The position numbers and the translations under genes were made by a program. The notes beneath the pieces are model-generated. The model saw only the letters and a program-made list of their open reading frames with translations, was not told the origin of the DNA and made no database searches. From Gammaproteobacteria bacterium (GTDB lineage: Bacteria; Pseudomonadota; Gammaproteobacteria; JAJFKG01), in assembly GCA_021773335.1 (NCBI GenBank), contig JAJFKG010000006.1:35409-99408 (forward strand): a DNA stretch of 64,000 nucleotides, written 5' to 3'. Below, piece after piece: positions 20,064-28,714 of the stretch (positions are counted from its first letter, which is position 1; the number at the start of each line of letters is the position of its first letter).

Positions 20064-20660
20064 TTAAGACGGCGAATGAACACTACTATCAATTAGTACT
20101 TGCCCCAATTCTTTTGTGGCAACAACAGCATCAGCACTGGTGCGTTTGATTATTGCTAGTGCGCTCACGTGGGCCGCATCAGTGGCAGCCCCACAGGCAT
20201 CACTCACTACAATTGGTTTAAACCCACCTGTCATTGCTGTATTTGTACCAAATAAAATAGCATTATCTGTCGCAACTCCTGTAAATATTACTTCTTTTGC
20301 CTCAACCTTTTGTAACGCTTCGAGTAGCCCGCTTCCAAAAAAAGGATTACCTGATTTTTTGTTTATGACCCTATCAGACGAAGTAATATCTAGCGTGTCT
20401 ATAAACCTAACCTCTTCACTGGCTAATTGAAACTTTTTATTTTCTACTAGCGTTTGTCGATTGGGCGCATAAGCTGGAAGCTCTGCATAATCAGGTTCAA
20501 ATGCTAGACGAACAAAAAATATGAGCCATTCTTTACTTCGGAATAACTTTATTAATTGGTTAGTGTGCTGCACTACTTCCGGATGCTCACCCAAATACTT
20601 CGCGCAAGTTCCCTTACCTGCTATTGCATTTATATAATCAATAACTAACAATACTTTCAT
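20064..20660 (-). CDS. Isochorismatase-fold (cysteine hydrolase family) protein lacking the usual Cys
   Basis: 198 residues. Start 20660 is chosen for the AGGAG 7 bases upstream; a longer frame from 20696 adds 12 residues. The Rossmann-like fold is seen in KVLLVIDYINAIAG (the Asp that starts the family triad), the Lys-containing VINKKSGNPFFGSGL, and FTGVATDNAILFGTNTAMTGG. In nicotinamidase-type enzymes the last motif reads GVATD-x-C; here the cysteine position is Ala. True isochorismatases also lack this Cys, so the protein may be a vinyl-ether hydrolase, another Cys-independent member, or inactive. It stands alone. Confidence 0.85.
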   Translation of the reverse strand: MKVLLVIDYINAIAGKGTCAKYLGEHPEVVQHTNQLIKLFRSKEWLIFFVRLAFEPDYAELPAYAPNRQTLVENKKFQLASEEVRFIDTLDITSSDRVINKKSGNPFFGSGLLEALQKVEAKEVIFTGVATDNAILFGTNTAMTGGFKPIVVSDACGAATDAAHVSALAIIKRTSADAVVATKELGQVLIDSSVHSPS

Positions 20661-20787
20661 TATCTTACTCCTAAGTATCCATTTTATTAAGCACACCTTT
20701 TGTTTCTTACACTAATATAACCCTTGTTGAAAAACTCAAATAATTTTATTTTGGAAATTGAGTGCGGTCGTAACGTGGTAATAATTG

Positions 20788-21993
20788 CTAAAAGCCAGAA
20801 GCTAACGCGGTAAAAACTTCGCGGATAATTACCAAGGCTTCATCGAGTTGTTCGCGCGTAATTATTAATGGTGGTGCCAGTCGCACGACGGTTTCGTGTG
20901 TTTCTTTACTGAGTATGCCGCGCTCTAATAGTTTTAAGCAAACTTCGCGTGCCGCTGCTTTAGCAGGATCGATTTCTACACCAATAAATAAACCTTTACC
21001 GCGCACCTCTTTAATATATGAGCTGTTAATAGCACGTAATTGTTCTGCGAAATATGCACCAAGCTCGGCAGATTGCTGGGCTAGCTTGCCATCAACGATC
21101 AGATCTAAAGCACTTAGACCTACCGCCGACGCTAGTGGACTACCTGCAAAGGTACTACCGTGATCACCTGGGGTGAAGACTTCCATCACTTCACGGCGCG
21201 CCAAAAACATAGAGATTGGTAACAAACCACCCCCCAAGGCTTTGCCTAAGATCAAGCCATCAGGTTTCACATTTTCATGTTCACAGGCGAATAATTTACC
21301 GGTGCGGCCAAGGCCTGTTTGAATTTCATCACATATCAATAAGACATTATTTTGCTGACACAGTTGCGCACTTTGTTGTAAGAAACCGGCAGGCGGGATC
21401 ACAATGCCACCTTCACCTTGAATCGGTTCAACGAGAAAAGCAGCGGTATTTTCGTTAATTGCAGCACGTAATGCATTAATATCACCATAGGGAATCATCT
21501 TAAACCCTGTGACTAAAGGCCCAAAGCCATCTTTATACTGAGCTTCGCTTGACATACTCACAATCGCTATCGTACGTCCATGGAAATTACCACTGCATAC
21601 GATGATCTCTGCCTTATTCTCGGGAACACCTTTGACTTGGTAGGCCCATTTGCGCGCAGCTTTTAGGGCAGTTTCAACTGCTTCAGCGCCAGTATTCATC
21701 GGCAAGGCCATATCTTGCTTACTCACTTCACAAATGCGCTTTAAAAACGGTGCGAGCTTATCACTGTAATAGGCACGTGAAACCACCGCTAATTGTGCGG
21801 CTTGTTGTGACATTGCAGCAACCACCTGAGGATGACAATGCCCTAAACTCACTGCTGAATACGCACTCATCATATCGATATAACGCTTGCCTTGATCATC
21901 CCAAAGGTGGATCCCTGCACCCTTAACAAGGACAACAGGTAAAGGTAAATAATGATGTGCACCATAGTGCGCTTCTGTTTTGAGTATATTCAT
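20788..21993 (-). CDS. rocD: Ornithine aminotransferase
   Basis: PLP enzyme converting ornithine and 2-oxoglutarate to glutamate semialdehyde and glutamate. 401 residues from ATG 21993; the extension to a TTG at 22023 inside the arginase gene is rejected. Class-III aminotransferase landmarks are VKGAGIHLWDDQGKRYIDM, NTGAEAVETALKAAR, the pyridine-binding CDEIQTGLGRTG and the PLP-lysine segment LILGKALGGGLLPIS. Acetylornithine aminotransferase is related, but arginase immediately upstream favours ornithine as substrate. Together they form an arginine-to-glutamate catabolic unit. Confidence 0.9.
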   Translation of the reverse strand: MNILKTEAHYGAHHYLPLPVVLVKGAGIHLWDDQGKRYIDMMSAYSAVSLGHCHPQVVAAMSQQAAQLAVVSRAYYSDKLAPFLKRICEVSKQDMALPMNTGAEAVETALKAARKWAYQVKGVPENKAEIIVCSGNFHGRTIAIVSMSSEAQYKDGFGPLVTGFKMIPYGDINALRAAINENTAAFLVEPIQGEGGIVIPPAGFLQQSAQLCQQNNVLLICDEIQTGLGRTGKLFACEHENVKPDGLILGKALGGGLLPISMFLARREVMEVFTPGDHGSTFAGSPLASAVGLSALDLIVDGKLAQQSAELGAYFAEQLRAINSSYIKEVRGKGLFIGVEIDPAKAAAREVCLKLLERGILSKETHETVVRLAPPLIITREQLDEALVIIREVFTALASGF

Positions 21994-22015
21994 AGGTGAC
22001 CTATTGAAAGTATAG

Positions 22016-22891
22016 CTAAGCAAACAAGGCTTGTGCTAATTGGCAAACGACCATTTGTGTCTTTTCATCTTTATCTAAGTGAGGATTATATTCGGCTATC
22101 TCGGCACCAATCAAGCGCGGATCGCCATTAATAGCGTGTAAAGCTTGTGCTAACTCGTGGGCGTCCAAGCCATTTGCAACCGGACTACCCACCCCAGGTA
22201 CAGCTTGTGGGTCTAAGGCATCCAAATCAATACTCAGCCCATAACCAACAGTACCAGTCGTCGCAATGTCCAACGCATCACGCAATACTGCGTCTAAACC
22301 ACGCTCACGTACTTCTTCGATGAAAAAGATACGCACGTCTAGCTCTTGGAGTAACTTAGCTTCACCTTCTTCATAACTGCGCACACCAATCAAGCTTATG
22401 TGCTGCGCTTGTACCTTAGGCGCAGGTGTCGCTAAATGTGTGAAGGCCACATCGCCATAGCCTAATAGACATGCCACCGGCATACCATGCACGGCGCCAC
22501 TTGGGCTGGTTTCTTGAGTATGGCTATCCATGTGCGCATCAATCCAAATCATCCCCATTGGGCCTTGCTCATATACTGCTGAGCTCGCACCACTCCAACT
22601 ACCAATTGCACAAGAATGATCGCCACCTAATGTCAAAAACGGCTGCCGTTGCTGGCATAGCTCATGGGTATATTGTGCTAGCTCGCCACAAAGCTCTGCA
22701 ATGGCTTCATTGCCACTTGCCGCTGTTTCACTACCATCGATAATGGCGCGCCAACGTGCAGAGGTATAGGCCATTAAAGCTTGTAAACAACTAGCTTGTT
22801 GCAATGCTGCAGGGCCATCAGCACAGCCATGGTTTTTTGCACCAAGTCCCCAGGCGGCACCGAGTAATTGCAGTGTTTTGTTGTTGGACAT
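22016..22891 (-). CDS. rocF: Arginase
   Basis: Binuclear-manganese hydrolase splitting arginine into ornithine and urea. The metal-binding signatures are all present: LGGDHSCAIGSW, WIDAHMDSHTQ (DAHxD) and SIDLDALDPQAVPGVG (SxDxDxxDP). 291 residues from ATG 22891; a TTG at 22912 would add seven. There is no strong ribosome site at either. The stop lies 22 bp before rocD, so the two are an operon. Agmatinase/formiminoglutamase relatives share the fold; the length, the SPSGAVHGMPVACLLG segment and the rocD partner support arginase. Confidence 0.9.
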   Translation of the reverse strand: MSNNKTLQLLGAAWGLGAKNHGCADGPAALQQASCLQALMAYTSARWRAIIDGSETAASGNEAIAELCGELAQYTHELCQQRQPFLTLGGDHSCAIGSWSGASSAVYEQGPMGMIWIDAHMDSHTQETSPSGAVHGMPVACLLGYGDVAFTHLATPAPKVQAQHISLIGVRSYEEGEAKLLQELDVRIFFIEEVRERGLDAVLRDALDIATTGTVGYGLSIDLDALDPQAVPGVGSPVANGLDAHELAQALHAINGDPRLIGAEIAEYNPHLDKDEKTQMVVCQLAQALFA

Positions 22892-22979
22892 AATATGCAC
22901 ACTGATTTTCAAATATAAGGATCAATCTACTGTAACTTTAACAGTATAATGCAAACTCGAGAGACTGCGAGATAATGCT

Positions 22980-24716
22980 TTAAGAGCTAAAGATTTGATC
23001 TGCTTTGGTGGGCTTAGAAAAATAAAATCCTTGGATTAGATGACAACCTAATTCTTCCAATATATCTAGTTGTTCTTTGCTCTCAACCCCTTCAGCAATC
23101 ACCTCAAAATTTAGTGATTTGGCTAAATCAATGATGGATTTACAGATTGCATAGTTTTTGTGATTAGTTGTTATTGCGTTAACAAACATTAGATCAATTT
23201 TAATAATGGAAATTGGTAATGCAATTAAATGGTGAAAGGATGAATAACCCGTACCAAAATCATCAATCGCAATTTTAATGCCGCGTTCATGTAATATCGT
23301 CAAAATAGGTATTGCCGTTTCTAAGTTATTAATCAATGCTGTTTCTGTAATCTCCAATACAATCTGTTCGGGCCTTAAATGATTTTTTTCTAACGTGTCT
23401 AACACAAATTCAGCGTAGTTATCTTGTTTTAATTCACTTGTAGATACATTCACAGAAATAGGCATGGTGATTTTTTTCGCACGAATCCACTCGTCATAAT
23501 ATTGGCAAGCTCTCTCAAAAACCCAATAATCCAGTTGAGTAATTATGCCAGATTCCTCAGCGGTGCCAATGAAGTGTTCAGGAAGTACTACACCTAATAC
23601 AGGATGTTGCCAACGTACTAGTGCCTCCATGCCCCATATTTTCTTTGTCCTTGAATCAATCAACTTTTGAAAGCAGAGAAAGAACTCATTATTTTTAATC
23701 GCGGCCTCCAGATCTTTTTCAATTTTCTCTCTCCGCTTGGTTTCTACGTTAAGTTTTTCAGTAAAAAAGCAATATTGACCACGGCCACTGGTTTTTGCTT
23801 TATACATTGCTTGATCAGCATGCTTGATAATAGTTTCTGCATCTCTGCCCGCATCTGGATACAAGGCAATACCTATACTCGCAGCAATCCACATGCGTCG
23901 ATTTTTAATTTGAAAGGGCTCTTTTAGCTCTGCTACAATTGCCTCTGCAATAACGACAATTGTTCGAAGAGTTTCAATATCTTCTAATAGTAAAATAAAT
24001 TCATCGCCACCTAATCGCGCTAAGAAATCACTCTTACGAATATTTTTTTGTAGCCGCTGCCCAACTTGTTTTAAGAGTTCATCACCATAATCATGCCCAT
24101 ATTGATCATTGACGCGCTTAAATAGATCTAAGTCAATAAAGAAAATAGCCAACCGAGAATTTTTACGTTGTGCTTTCACTAGACTCCGCCGGAGCACATC
24201 TTGAAAATATCGACGATTTGGCAAATCTGTAATGATATCGCACAATGCATGCTCTTCTAATTCTTTATTCAGCACAGCAAGTTGATCATGTTGGTCCTTC
24301 ATTTCAGCCATCAACTTTTCTTTCTGAGTAACATCACGCAACATAATGATAGAATAACCTTTAGTATCGTGAATAACAGGTTTTTGATATAGGCATTCTA
24401 TTTTTATCAATTGACTATCTTTTTGATAATCTAACATTTGAGTATAGGACTGCTTTTCAGCACTAGGCTTAATGAAGTCACGTAATAAAACCGTTTCTCC
24501 ATTATTTTTTAAAGTAATCACATCATCGATAGCTTTTCCTAGTAATTCTGCGCGTAATTTATCGGTGAGTTTAGCAAAAACGTGGTTACACCATTCGATG
24601 CAGCCATTACCATCAACCCAAATTATAGATTCATCAATATAACTGAGTGATTGATCCACTTTGCCTAGCGTATTTCTCAATTGATTGATATAAGACAGCG
24701 AAAACTCATTCGTCAT
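22980..24716 (-). CDS. PAS-GGDEF-EAL cyclic-di-GMP signalling protein
   Basis: 578-residue cytosolic sensor with domains that make and degrade c-di-GMP. Residues about 15-135 are a PAS domain (DESIIWVDGNGCIEWCNHVF) with a PAC-like end, then a short coiled coil. The GGDEF domain (about 155-320) has an intact RLGGDEF and the DLPNRRYFQDVL start. The EAL domain (about 335-575) keeps WGMEALVRWQHP, VLEITETALI, IDDFGTGYSSFHHL, IKIDLMFV and VIAEGVES, so phosphodiesterase residues appear complete. No membrane segment is seen. It overlaps the upstream PAS gene by 4 bp (ATGA), so the two are translationally coupled. Confidence 0.95.
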   Translation of the reverse strand: MTNEFSLSYINQLRNTLGKVDQSLSYIDESIIWVDGNGCIEWCNHVFAKLTDKLRAELLGKAIDDVITLKNNGETVLLRDFIKPSAEKQSYTQMLDYQKDSQLIKIECLYQKPVIHDTKGYSIIMLRDVTQKEKLMAEMKDQHDQLAVLNKELEEHALCDIITDLPNRRYFQDVLRRSLVKAQRKNSRLAIFFIDLDLFKRVNDQYGHDYGDELLKQVGQRLQKNIRKSDFLARLGGDEFILLLEDIETLRTIVVIAEAIVAELKEPFQIKNRRMWIAASIGIALYPDAGRDAETIIKHADQAMYKAKTSGRGQYCFFTEKLNVETKRREKIEKDLEAAIKNNEFFLCFQKLIDSRTKKIWGMEALVRWQHPVLGVVLPEHFIGTAEESGIITQLDYWVFERACQYYDEWIRAKKITMPISVNVSTSELKQDNYAEFVLDTLEKNHLRPEQIVLEITETALINNLETAIPILTILHERGIKIAIDDFGTGYSSFHHLIALPISIIKIDLMFVNAITTNHKNYAICKSIIDLAKSLNFEVIAEGVESKEQLDILEELGCHLIQGFYFSKPTKADQIFSS

Positions 24717-25078
24717 TGAGACACCTTGTCAATCAACGAAATATTAGCACCAACTACCCAAGTTGAGCCTTCCTGGATAGCTTGAATAAGATGGGCCGCA
24801 TTGAGTATATCGCCTTGTTTAGTCATGATTTGTAAATTGAGTGTCTTTCCAAGCAAGGTTGCTTCACCCGTCGTCACAAAACGCGAAAAGCCCAAATTAT
24901 GCGCATCATGTAAAGCAGGCGGTATGATGGTTAACAGCGACTGTTTGACGAGGTCAGCGCTTGTCCATCCATAACTCTTTTCAAATAACGCATTAACATA
25001 AGTAATAATGCCATTATCATTGGCAATCACGATGGGTTGATTAACATCTAATTGTAGCTTTTGAATAATTTCGTCCAT
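24713..25078 (-). CDS. Stand-alone PAS-domain protein
   Basis: 121 residues, essentially one PAS domain: DVNQPIVIANDNGIITYVNALFEKSYGWTSADLVKQS..., ending in a PAC-like strand VVGANISLID. There is no output domain. Its stop overlaps the ATG of the PAS-GGDEF-EAL gene, so it is probably a sensory partner or split-off input module of that protein. Ligand unknown. Start ATG 25078 follows a weak upstream purine run. Confidence 0.85.
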   Translation of the reverse strand: MDEIIQKLQLDVNQPIVIANDNGIITYVNALFEKSYGWTSADLVKQSLLTIIPPALHDAHNLGFSRFVTTGEATLLGKTLNLQIMTKQGDILNAAHLIQAIQEGSTWVVGANISLIDKVSQ

Positions 25079-25185
25079 AAAAACACCTAGTTAACTTTCC
25101 TTTACATCTAGTAAAATAGCACCGGATTTGACCATGGTCAAATGATAGGTCACTACAAGCTACTTTTGAATCAATCGGTGAAAAG

Positions 25186-26418
25186 TTATTTTTGAACAAA
25201 GATCTGACTTACTAATAATACTACAAAAGCTGAAACAGTGTAGCCTACAATCCCAAAGAATAACTTGAAGAAATCTTGCATCGCCAGCGACCCCATCACT
25301 GTGACAAAAATAGTGGCAACAAACAGATTAATAAAATTTGCCATCGCAGATGCACTTGCTTTACATGAAATACTATTAGATGCGTAAAAAACAGCGCTTG
25401 GATAGATGAGACCTGACGCAATAAATAAAAAACCCGTTGATAAAAAGAATAAAAATGGTGTCATCAGGTTCATTTGATTTAAAAACAACAACTGGCAACA
25501 AACTATAAAGGATAGCGTTATACCAGCTAGTAGAACAGCTATTGCTGAATAATATTTCAAAACTTTCACCGCTAATAGTGCACCAATAATCATCCCAATA
25601 GCATTAATTGTATTCCAACTGCCATATTCACCAGCAGTTAGATCAAAATATTTTTTGTTTTGAGCTATAAGAGGTGCCTCTGTAGCATATAGATAGGATA
25701 TGACTGTTGCTAGTGCTAAAATCAATGAGAAGGCTATCAGTTGTTTGCTTTTGATTGCAGCCATGTAACCCGCCAGCATGTTTTTAATAGAAAACGACCG
25801 CTGTGATATGGAGGCTCTTTCCATTGCTTCAATATAAAATGTCAGGCATAACAATGATAGTCCATGTAAAAATAATGCATACAATGTAGCTTCCCATCCA
25901 AAATGCGATGTTAGAATTCCACCAATATAAACACCAAGATATATACCAATAGTAAAAGATAAGGTAGCATAGGATAATATCTGTTTTGCTTTTTGCTCAG
26001 GAAATACGTCATTAATTAATGTAATTGTGCAGACCAAACCCGCAGACACACCTAGAGCGGATAACAATCTACCAATCAATAAATACCAAATCTGCTGATT
26101 ATGAATAGAAATCATACTAACTCCTATTCCAATAAGATTAACAACCATACCCAAACGAAGTGACTTTACTCTTCCCAGTTTATTGGCAAAAGGCCCATAA
26201 ATCAGTTGGCCGATCGTATACCCAACTAAAAACAAGCTGACAGTGGCAGTCACATACCGACTACTTAAATGCATGGAATGTTGTAAGTCTGGTAAGGCTG
26301 GAGAAATAAGCGTAGCCGCTGTGCTTGCTGACGAAATAAACGCAAGCAATGCAACTATTTTTGACAAGCGATTACTCTCTTCGTTTTCTACTGTACACGC
26401 AGTTTGTGCTGTTGACAT
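25186..26418 (-). CDS. MFS transporter (Bcr/CflA-like drug-efflux type)
   Basis: 410 residues, about 12 predicted helices. The start is set at 26418 because GGGAGG lies just upstream and the first helix (KIVALLAFISSASTAATLISPALPDLQ) follows at a normal distance. An open frame extends 60 codons further upstream but has no good start. The MFS helix 2-3 loop is YGPFANKLGRVKSLRLG and helix 1-2 resembles proton-driven drug exporters (ALPDLQHSMHLSSRYV). Substrate cannot be told from sequence. Codon use is more AT-rich than its neighbours. Confidence 0.85.
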   Translation of the reverse strand: MSTAQTACTVENEESNRLSKIVALLAFISSASTAATLISPALPDLQHSMHLSSRYVTATVSLFLVGYTIGQLIYGPFANKLGRVKSLRLGMVVNLIGIGVSMISIHNQQIWYLLIGRLLSALGVSAGLVCTITLINDVFPEQKAKQILSYATLSFTIGIYLGVYIGGILTSHFGWEATLYALFLHGLSLLCLTFYIEAMERASISQRSFSIKNMLAGYMAAIKSKQLIAFSLILALATVISYLYATEAPLIAQNKKYFDLTAGEYGSWNTINAIGMIIGALLAVKVLKYYSAIAVLLAGITLSFIVCCQLLFLNQMNLMTPFLFFLSTGFLFIASGLIYPSAVFYASNSISCKASASAMANFINLFVATIFVTVMGSLAMQDFFKLFFGIVGYTVSAFVVLLVSQIFVQK

Positions 26419-27069
26419 GGAGCCTCCCTCTAAGACCAAAAAAACAGCCCAAAAATGGATAATATCACCTTTCTCCGGTCGGATTCTTATAAATTCCAAT
26501 CCTTCTTTCCATTTATCGGAAAAACCATAATGATTATCTGTGTTCAATTCTTCACTTTCAGCATCGATAAGTGTGGGTCGATAATTACAAAGAAGCAACT
26601 CTCCTGCTATTGTTTATATTTATAAAAAAAAACTTTACTATCACCTGCAACTCTCTGCATAAAATTCTAATCGAGCTGGCACACTATGCTCTAATGTTAA
26701 AAAATCAATTATCAACATTCTCACTTACAAAAAAAACCCTAAAAATTTATGTTTTTCATATATGGATATGACAAAACTCGACACGCTTAGCGTCTCAACA
26801 GCCCTACCTAATATTTTCATGTTACCGATTCAAACTCATAGTAAGCTTTACATTTCACGCCACATAGTCCCTAAGCTACGTCTTCAAGTCAAATCGGCAA
26901 TTAAATAGTATTTTTGATTTATTACAACAGGTGAATTTCAATTGAAAAATTCAATTGCAACTAAAATACAAACATAATATTGTCTTACGTAAGAGGACTA
27001 TAAATTTATTCGTTCGCTAAACTTGATTAATTGCGTGGCTATAGTTTTTAGGGATACAGAAAAATAAAT
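26419..27069. other. AT-rich intergenic region between divergent genes
   Basis: No gene is supported here. It holds the start regions of the MFS transporter (minus) and the 469-residue protein (plus). Two small palindromes lie near the latter: CAATTGAA-AAA-TTCAATTG at 26939-26957 and CTTACGTAAG at 26984-26993, about 75-130 bp before the ATG. They may be regulator sites, but no protein can be named. Confidence 0.5.
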
Positions 27070-28479
27070 ATGAATAATCAAATCACTGTGCTCACCTGGA
27101 GTGACATCGCTAATCATGTAAAAAAAATTTCTCCTAAGCTTGCTGAGATAATAGATGAAATAAATCCAAGCAAAAATCATAAATTTGTTAAAGTGAATTA
27201 TGGTTATGGTGCACACATTTTACATAATGGCCAATTTATGTTGCCGACTGCTTATCAAGAAACGGCTCCCCTCAATCACCATAAGCTACCTAGTCACATT
27301 AACAAATTACTCGACTACAGTTCGGTACCAATTGGCTTGGTGTTAGAGAATGGCATAGAGCTCTATGCGGAAAGAAAGCACGATACTATCCCTTATAGGG
27401 TACTTAATACTGGTTCTTCTTTCGGCGTATGGGAAACATTAGACACACACAAAAAAGTGACTATACGACAACTTTATAACTGGTCAATTTCCGCTGGTGC
27501 GCGCTCAACCTTTCTATTACCCAAAGTAACTGACTCTAGTGCACATAAAAGATTAAAGAAAAAATTTAGTATCCGTTATCATGCGCCAACTTCATTGGAT
27601 GAGCACTGGCATATCTTTCGCCAGATTGTAAACAAGTATCCAAATAAAGATTGGCATGTGAGTATTTTATATTTTACAAAAGAATGGTTTGAAAATATTA
27701 ATAGTCTACGCTTTTCCCGCTTAAACCACTACCTACTTCAAGAAGCAGTAGAACAATATTCCAATTGGATCAATAAAGCAAAAATCGAATGTCTATGGGA
27801 TGATTTCATGGAGGAAATAAAATCACAGAAATTATCTACTAATCATGGTCTCATTAATACCTTACTGCACCTTATTGCTATTGCTAACGGTGATATCCCA
27901 GGTTATCGACCAACAGGTAGTGAACAGCTTTTATTACCTACCCAAATTATTCAAGAGGCTTATATCGATGGCTATGGTTTATCAAAATACATGCCCACTA
28001 TAATGCAGCCATTCATGCTGCCCGTTACTACAAATTCTGTGTGCTATTACTCTTTACAACACCCCAAGATACCTAATGCACCCGTAAGAATTAACTATGC
28101 TACTAGCGCAATCAGAGAACTGGAAAAATTAGCTGAACTCATTGATATATTCACTAATTTGCAACAAAATTCAATAATTGGACAATCTAGTGAATTTTAT
28201 GACCGCCATACTGTCATTAATTACGATTTATTTCATAACAAGATTTATGATAATGACTTGATCAAAAATACTAAGCTGATGATTCATTCTGATCCTGGTT
28301 TTCTACAAAGCGCTTATGCACCTAATAATGTGGATAAGAAATTTCCATATAATTGTCGATTTATGAATGGATGTGTGCGCATATCATCAGATATTTATCC
28401 AACTGAAGCTAAATACAATTGCCCGCCCCATATACTAAACCTCGCAGACTCACCTCATTCGCGCATAAGAACAAGCTAA
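27070..28479 (+). CDS. Hypothetical protein, 469 residues
   Basis: Not recognised. The protein is soluble-looking, with no signal peptide or clear membrane segment, rich in aromatic residues and histidine (YGYGAHILHNGQFMLP, WHIFRQIVNKYPNKDWHVSI, YYSLQHPKIPNAPVRINY). It contains several short motifs with Asn/His/Tyr clusters but no catalytic signature I can name. The C-terminus carries three cysteines (FPYNCRFMNGCVRI, KYNCPPH). The gene is single, AT-rich and preceded by two small palindromes. Such orphan genes often prove lineage-specific; a secreted or antibiotic-modifying role would be guesswork. Confidence 0.6.
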   Translation: MNNQITVLTWSDIANHVKKISPKLAEIIDEINPSKNHKFVKVNYGYGAHILHNGQFMLPTAYQETAPLNHHKLPSHINKLLDYSSVPIGLVLENGIELYAERKHDTIPYRVLNTGSSFGVWETLDTHKKVTIRQLYNWSISAGARSTFLLPKVTDSSAHKRLKKKFSIRYHAPTSLDEHWHIFRQIVNKYPNKDWHVSILYFTKEWFENINSLRFSRLNHYLLQEAVEQYSNWINKAKIECLWDDFMEEIKSQKLSTNHGLINTLLHLIAIANGDIPGYRPTGSEQLLLPTQIIQEAYIDGYGLSKYMPTIMQPFMLPVTTNSVCYYSLQHPKIPNAPVRINYATSAIRELEKLAELIDIFTNLQQNSIIGQSSEFYDRHTVINYDLFHNKIYDNDLIKNTKLMIHSDPGFLQSAYAPNNVDKKFPYNCRFMNGCVRISSDIYPTEAKYNCPPHILNLADSPHSRIRTS

Positions 28480-28560
28480 CGTCCCTAGCTTAACAATTCT
28501 CACTTCTCGTCTCAGTGCCAAATTTGAAGAATAAGACAACCGTTACGCCGAGTAAGACAC

Positions 28561-28644
28561 GACTACACCTTTGTACCTGAAGATGCGAAGTGCTAAGCCT
28601 CAGATAACCGGGTGTTGTGAGACTTCAAGTACAAGGGTATAGCC
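28561..28644. repeat. Imperfect inverted repeat upstream of pcnB
   Basis: Arms 28561-28582 and 28623-28644 pair over 22 positions with 18 matches (core CCTTTGTACCTGAAG against CTTCAAGTACAAGGG), enclosing a 40-base loop. The element sits in the 232-bp gap between the 469-residue gene and pcnB, where I see no ORF. It may be a structured leader RNA or a remnant of a small palindromic repeat. It has no U-tract, so it is not a standard terminator. Confidence 0.5.
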
Positions 28645-28700
28645 ATCGGCTCGCAAAAATGGCATCCTTGGCACAAACTATAACTATATAGCGTCCTTAT

Positions 28701-28714
28701 GGAGAAGAACAATT
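28701..28714 (+). promoter_or_regulatory. Ribosome binding site and AUU start of pcnB
   Basis: GGAG at 28701-28704 is followed 7 bases later by ATT at 28712, in frame with pcnB. No ATG, GTG or TTG with a ribosome site exists near the expected N-terminus; the first TTG (28775) lacks one. E. coli pcnB is known to start at AUU, so this looks like a conserved, inefficient start that limits expression. Confidence 0.7.

Noticed and set aside
26419..26598. 60-codon N-terminal extension of the MFS transporter
   Set aside because: It would begin at a TTG without a ribosome site, and a strong GGGAGG stands before the ATG at 26418, which fits the first membrane helix.
26571..26771. Plus-strand ORF of 66 codons in the AT-rich gap
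   Set aside because: Low-complexity, no ribosome site, no recognisable features; expected by chance in AT-rich DNA.
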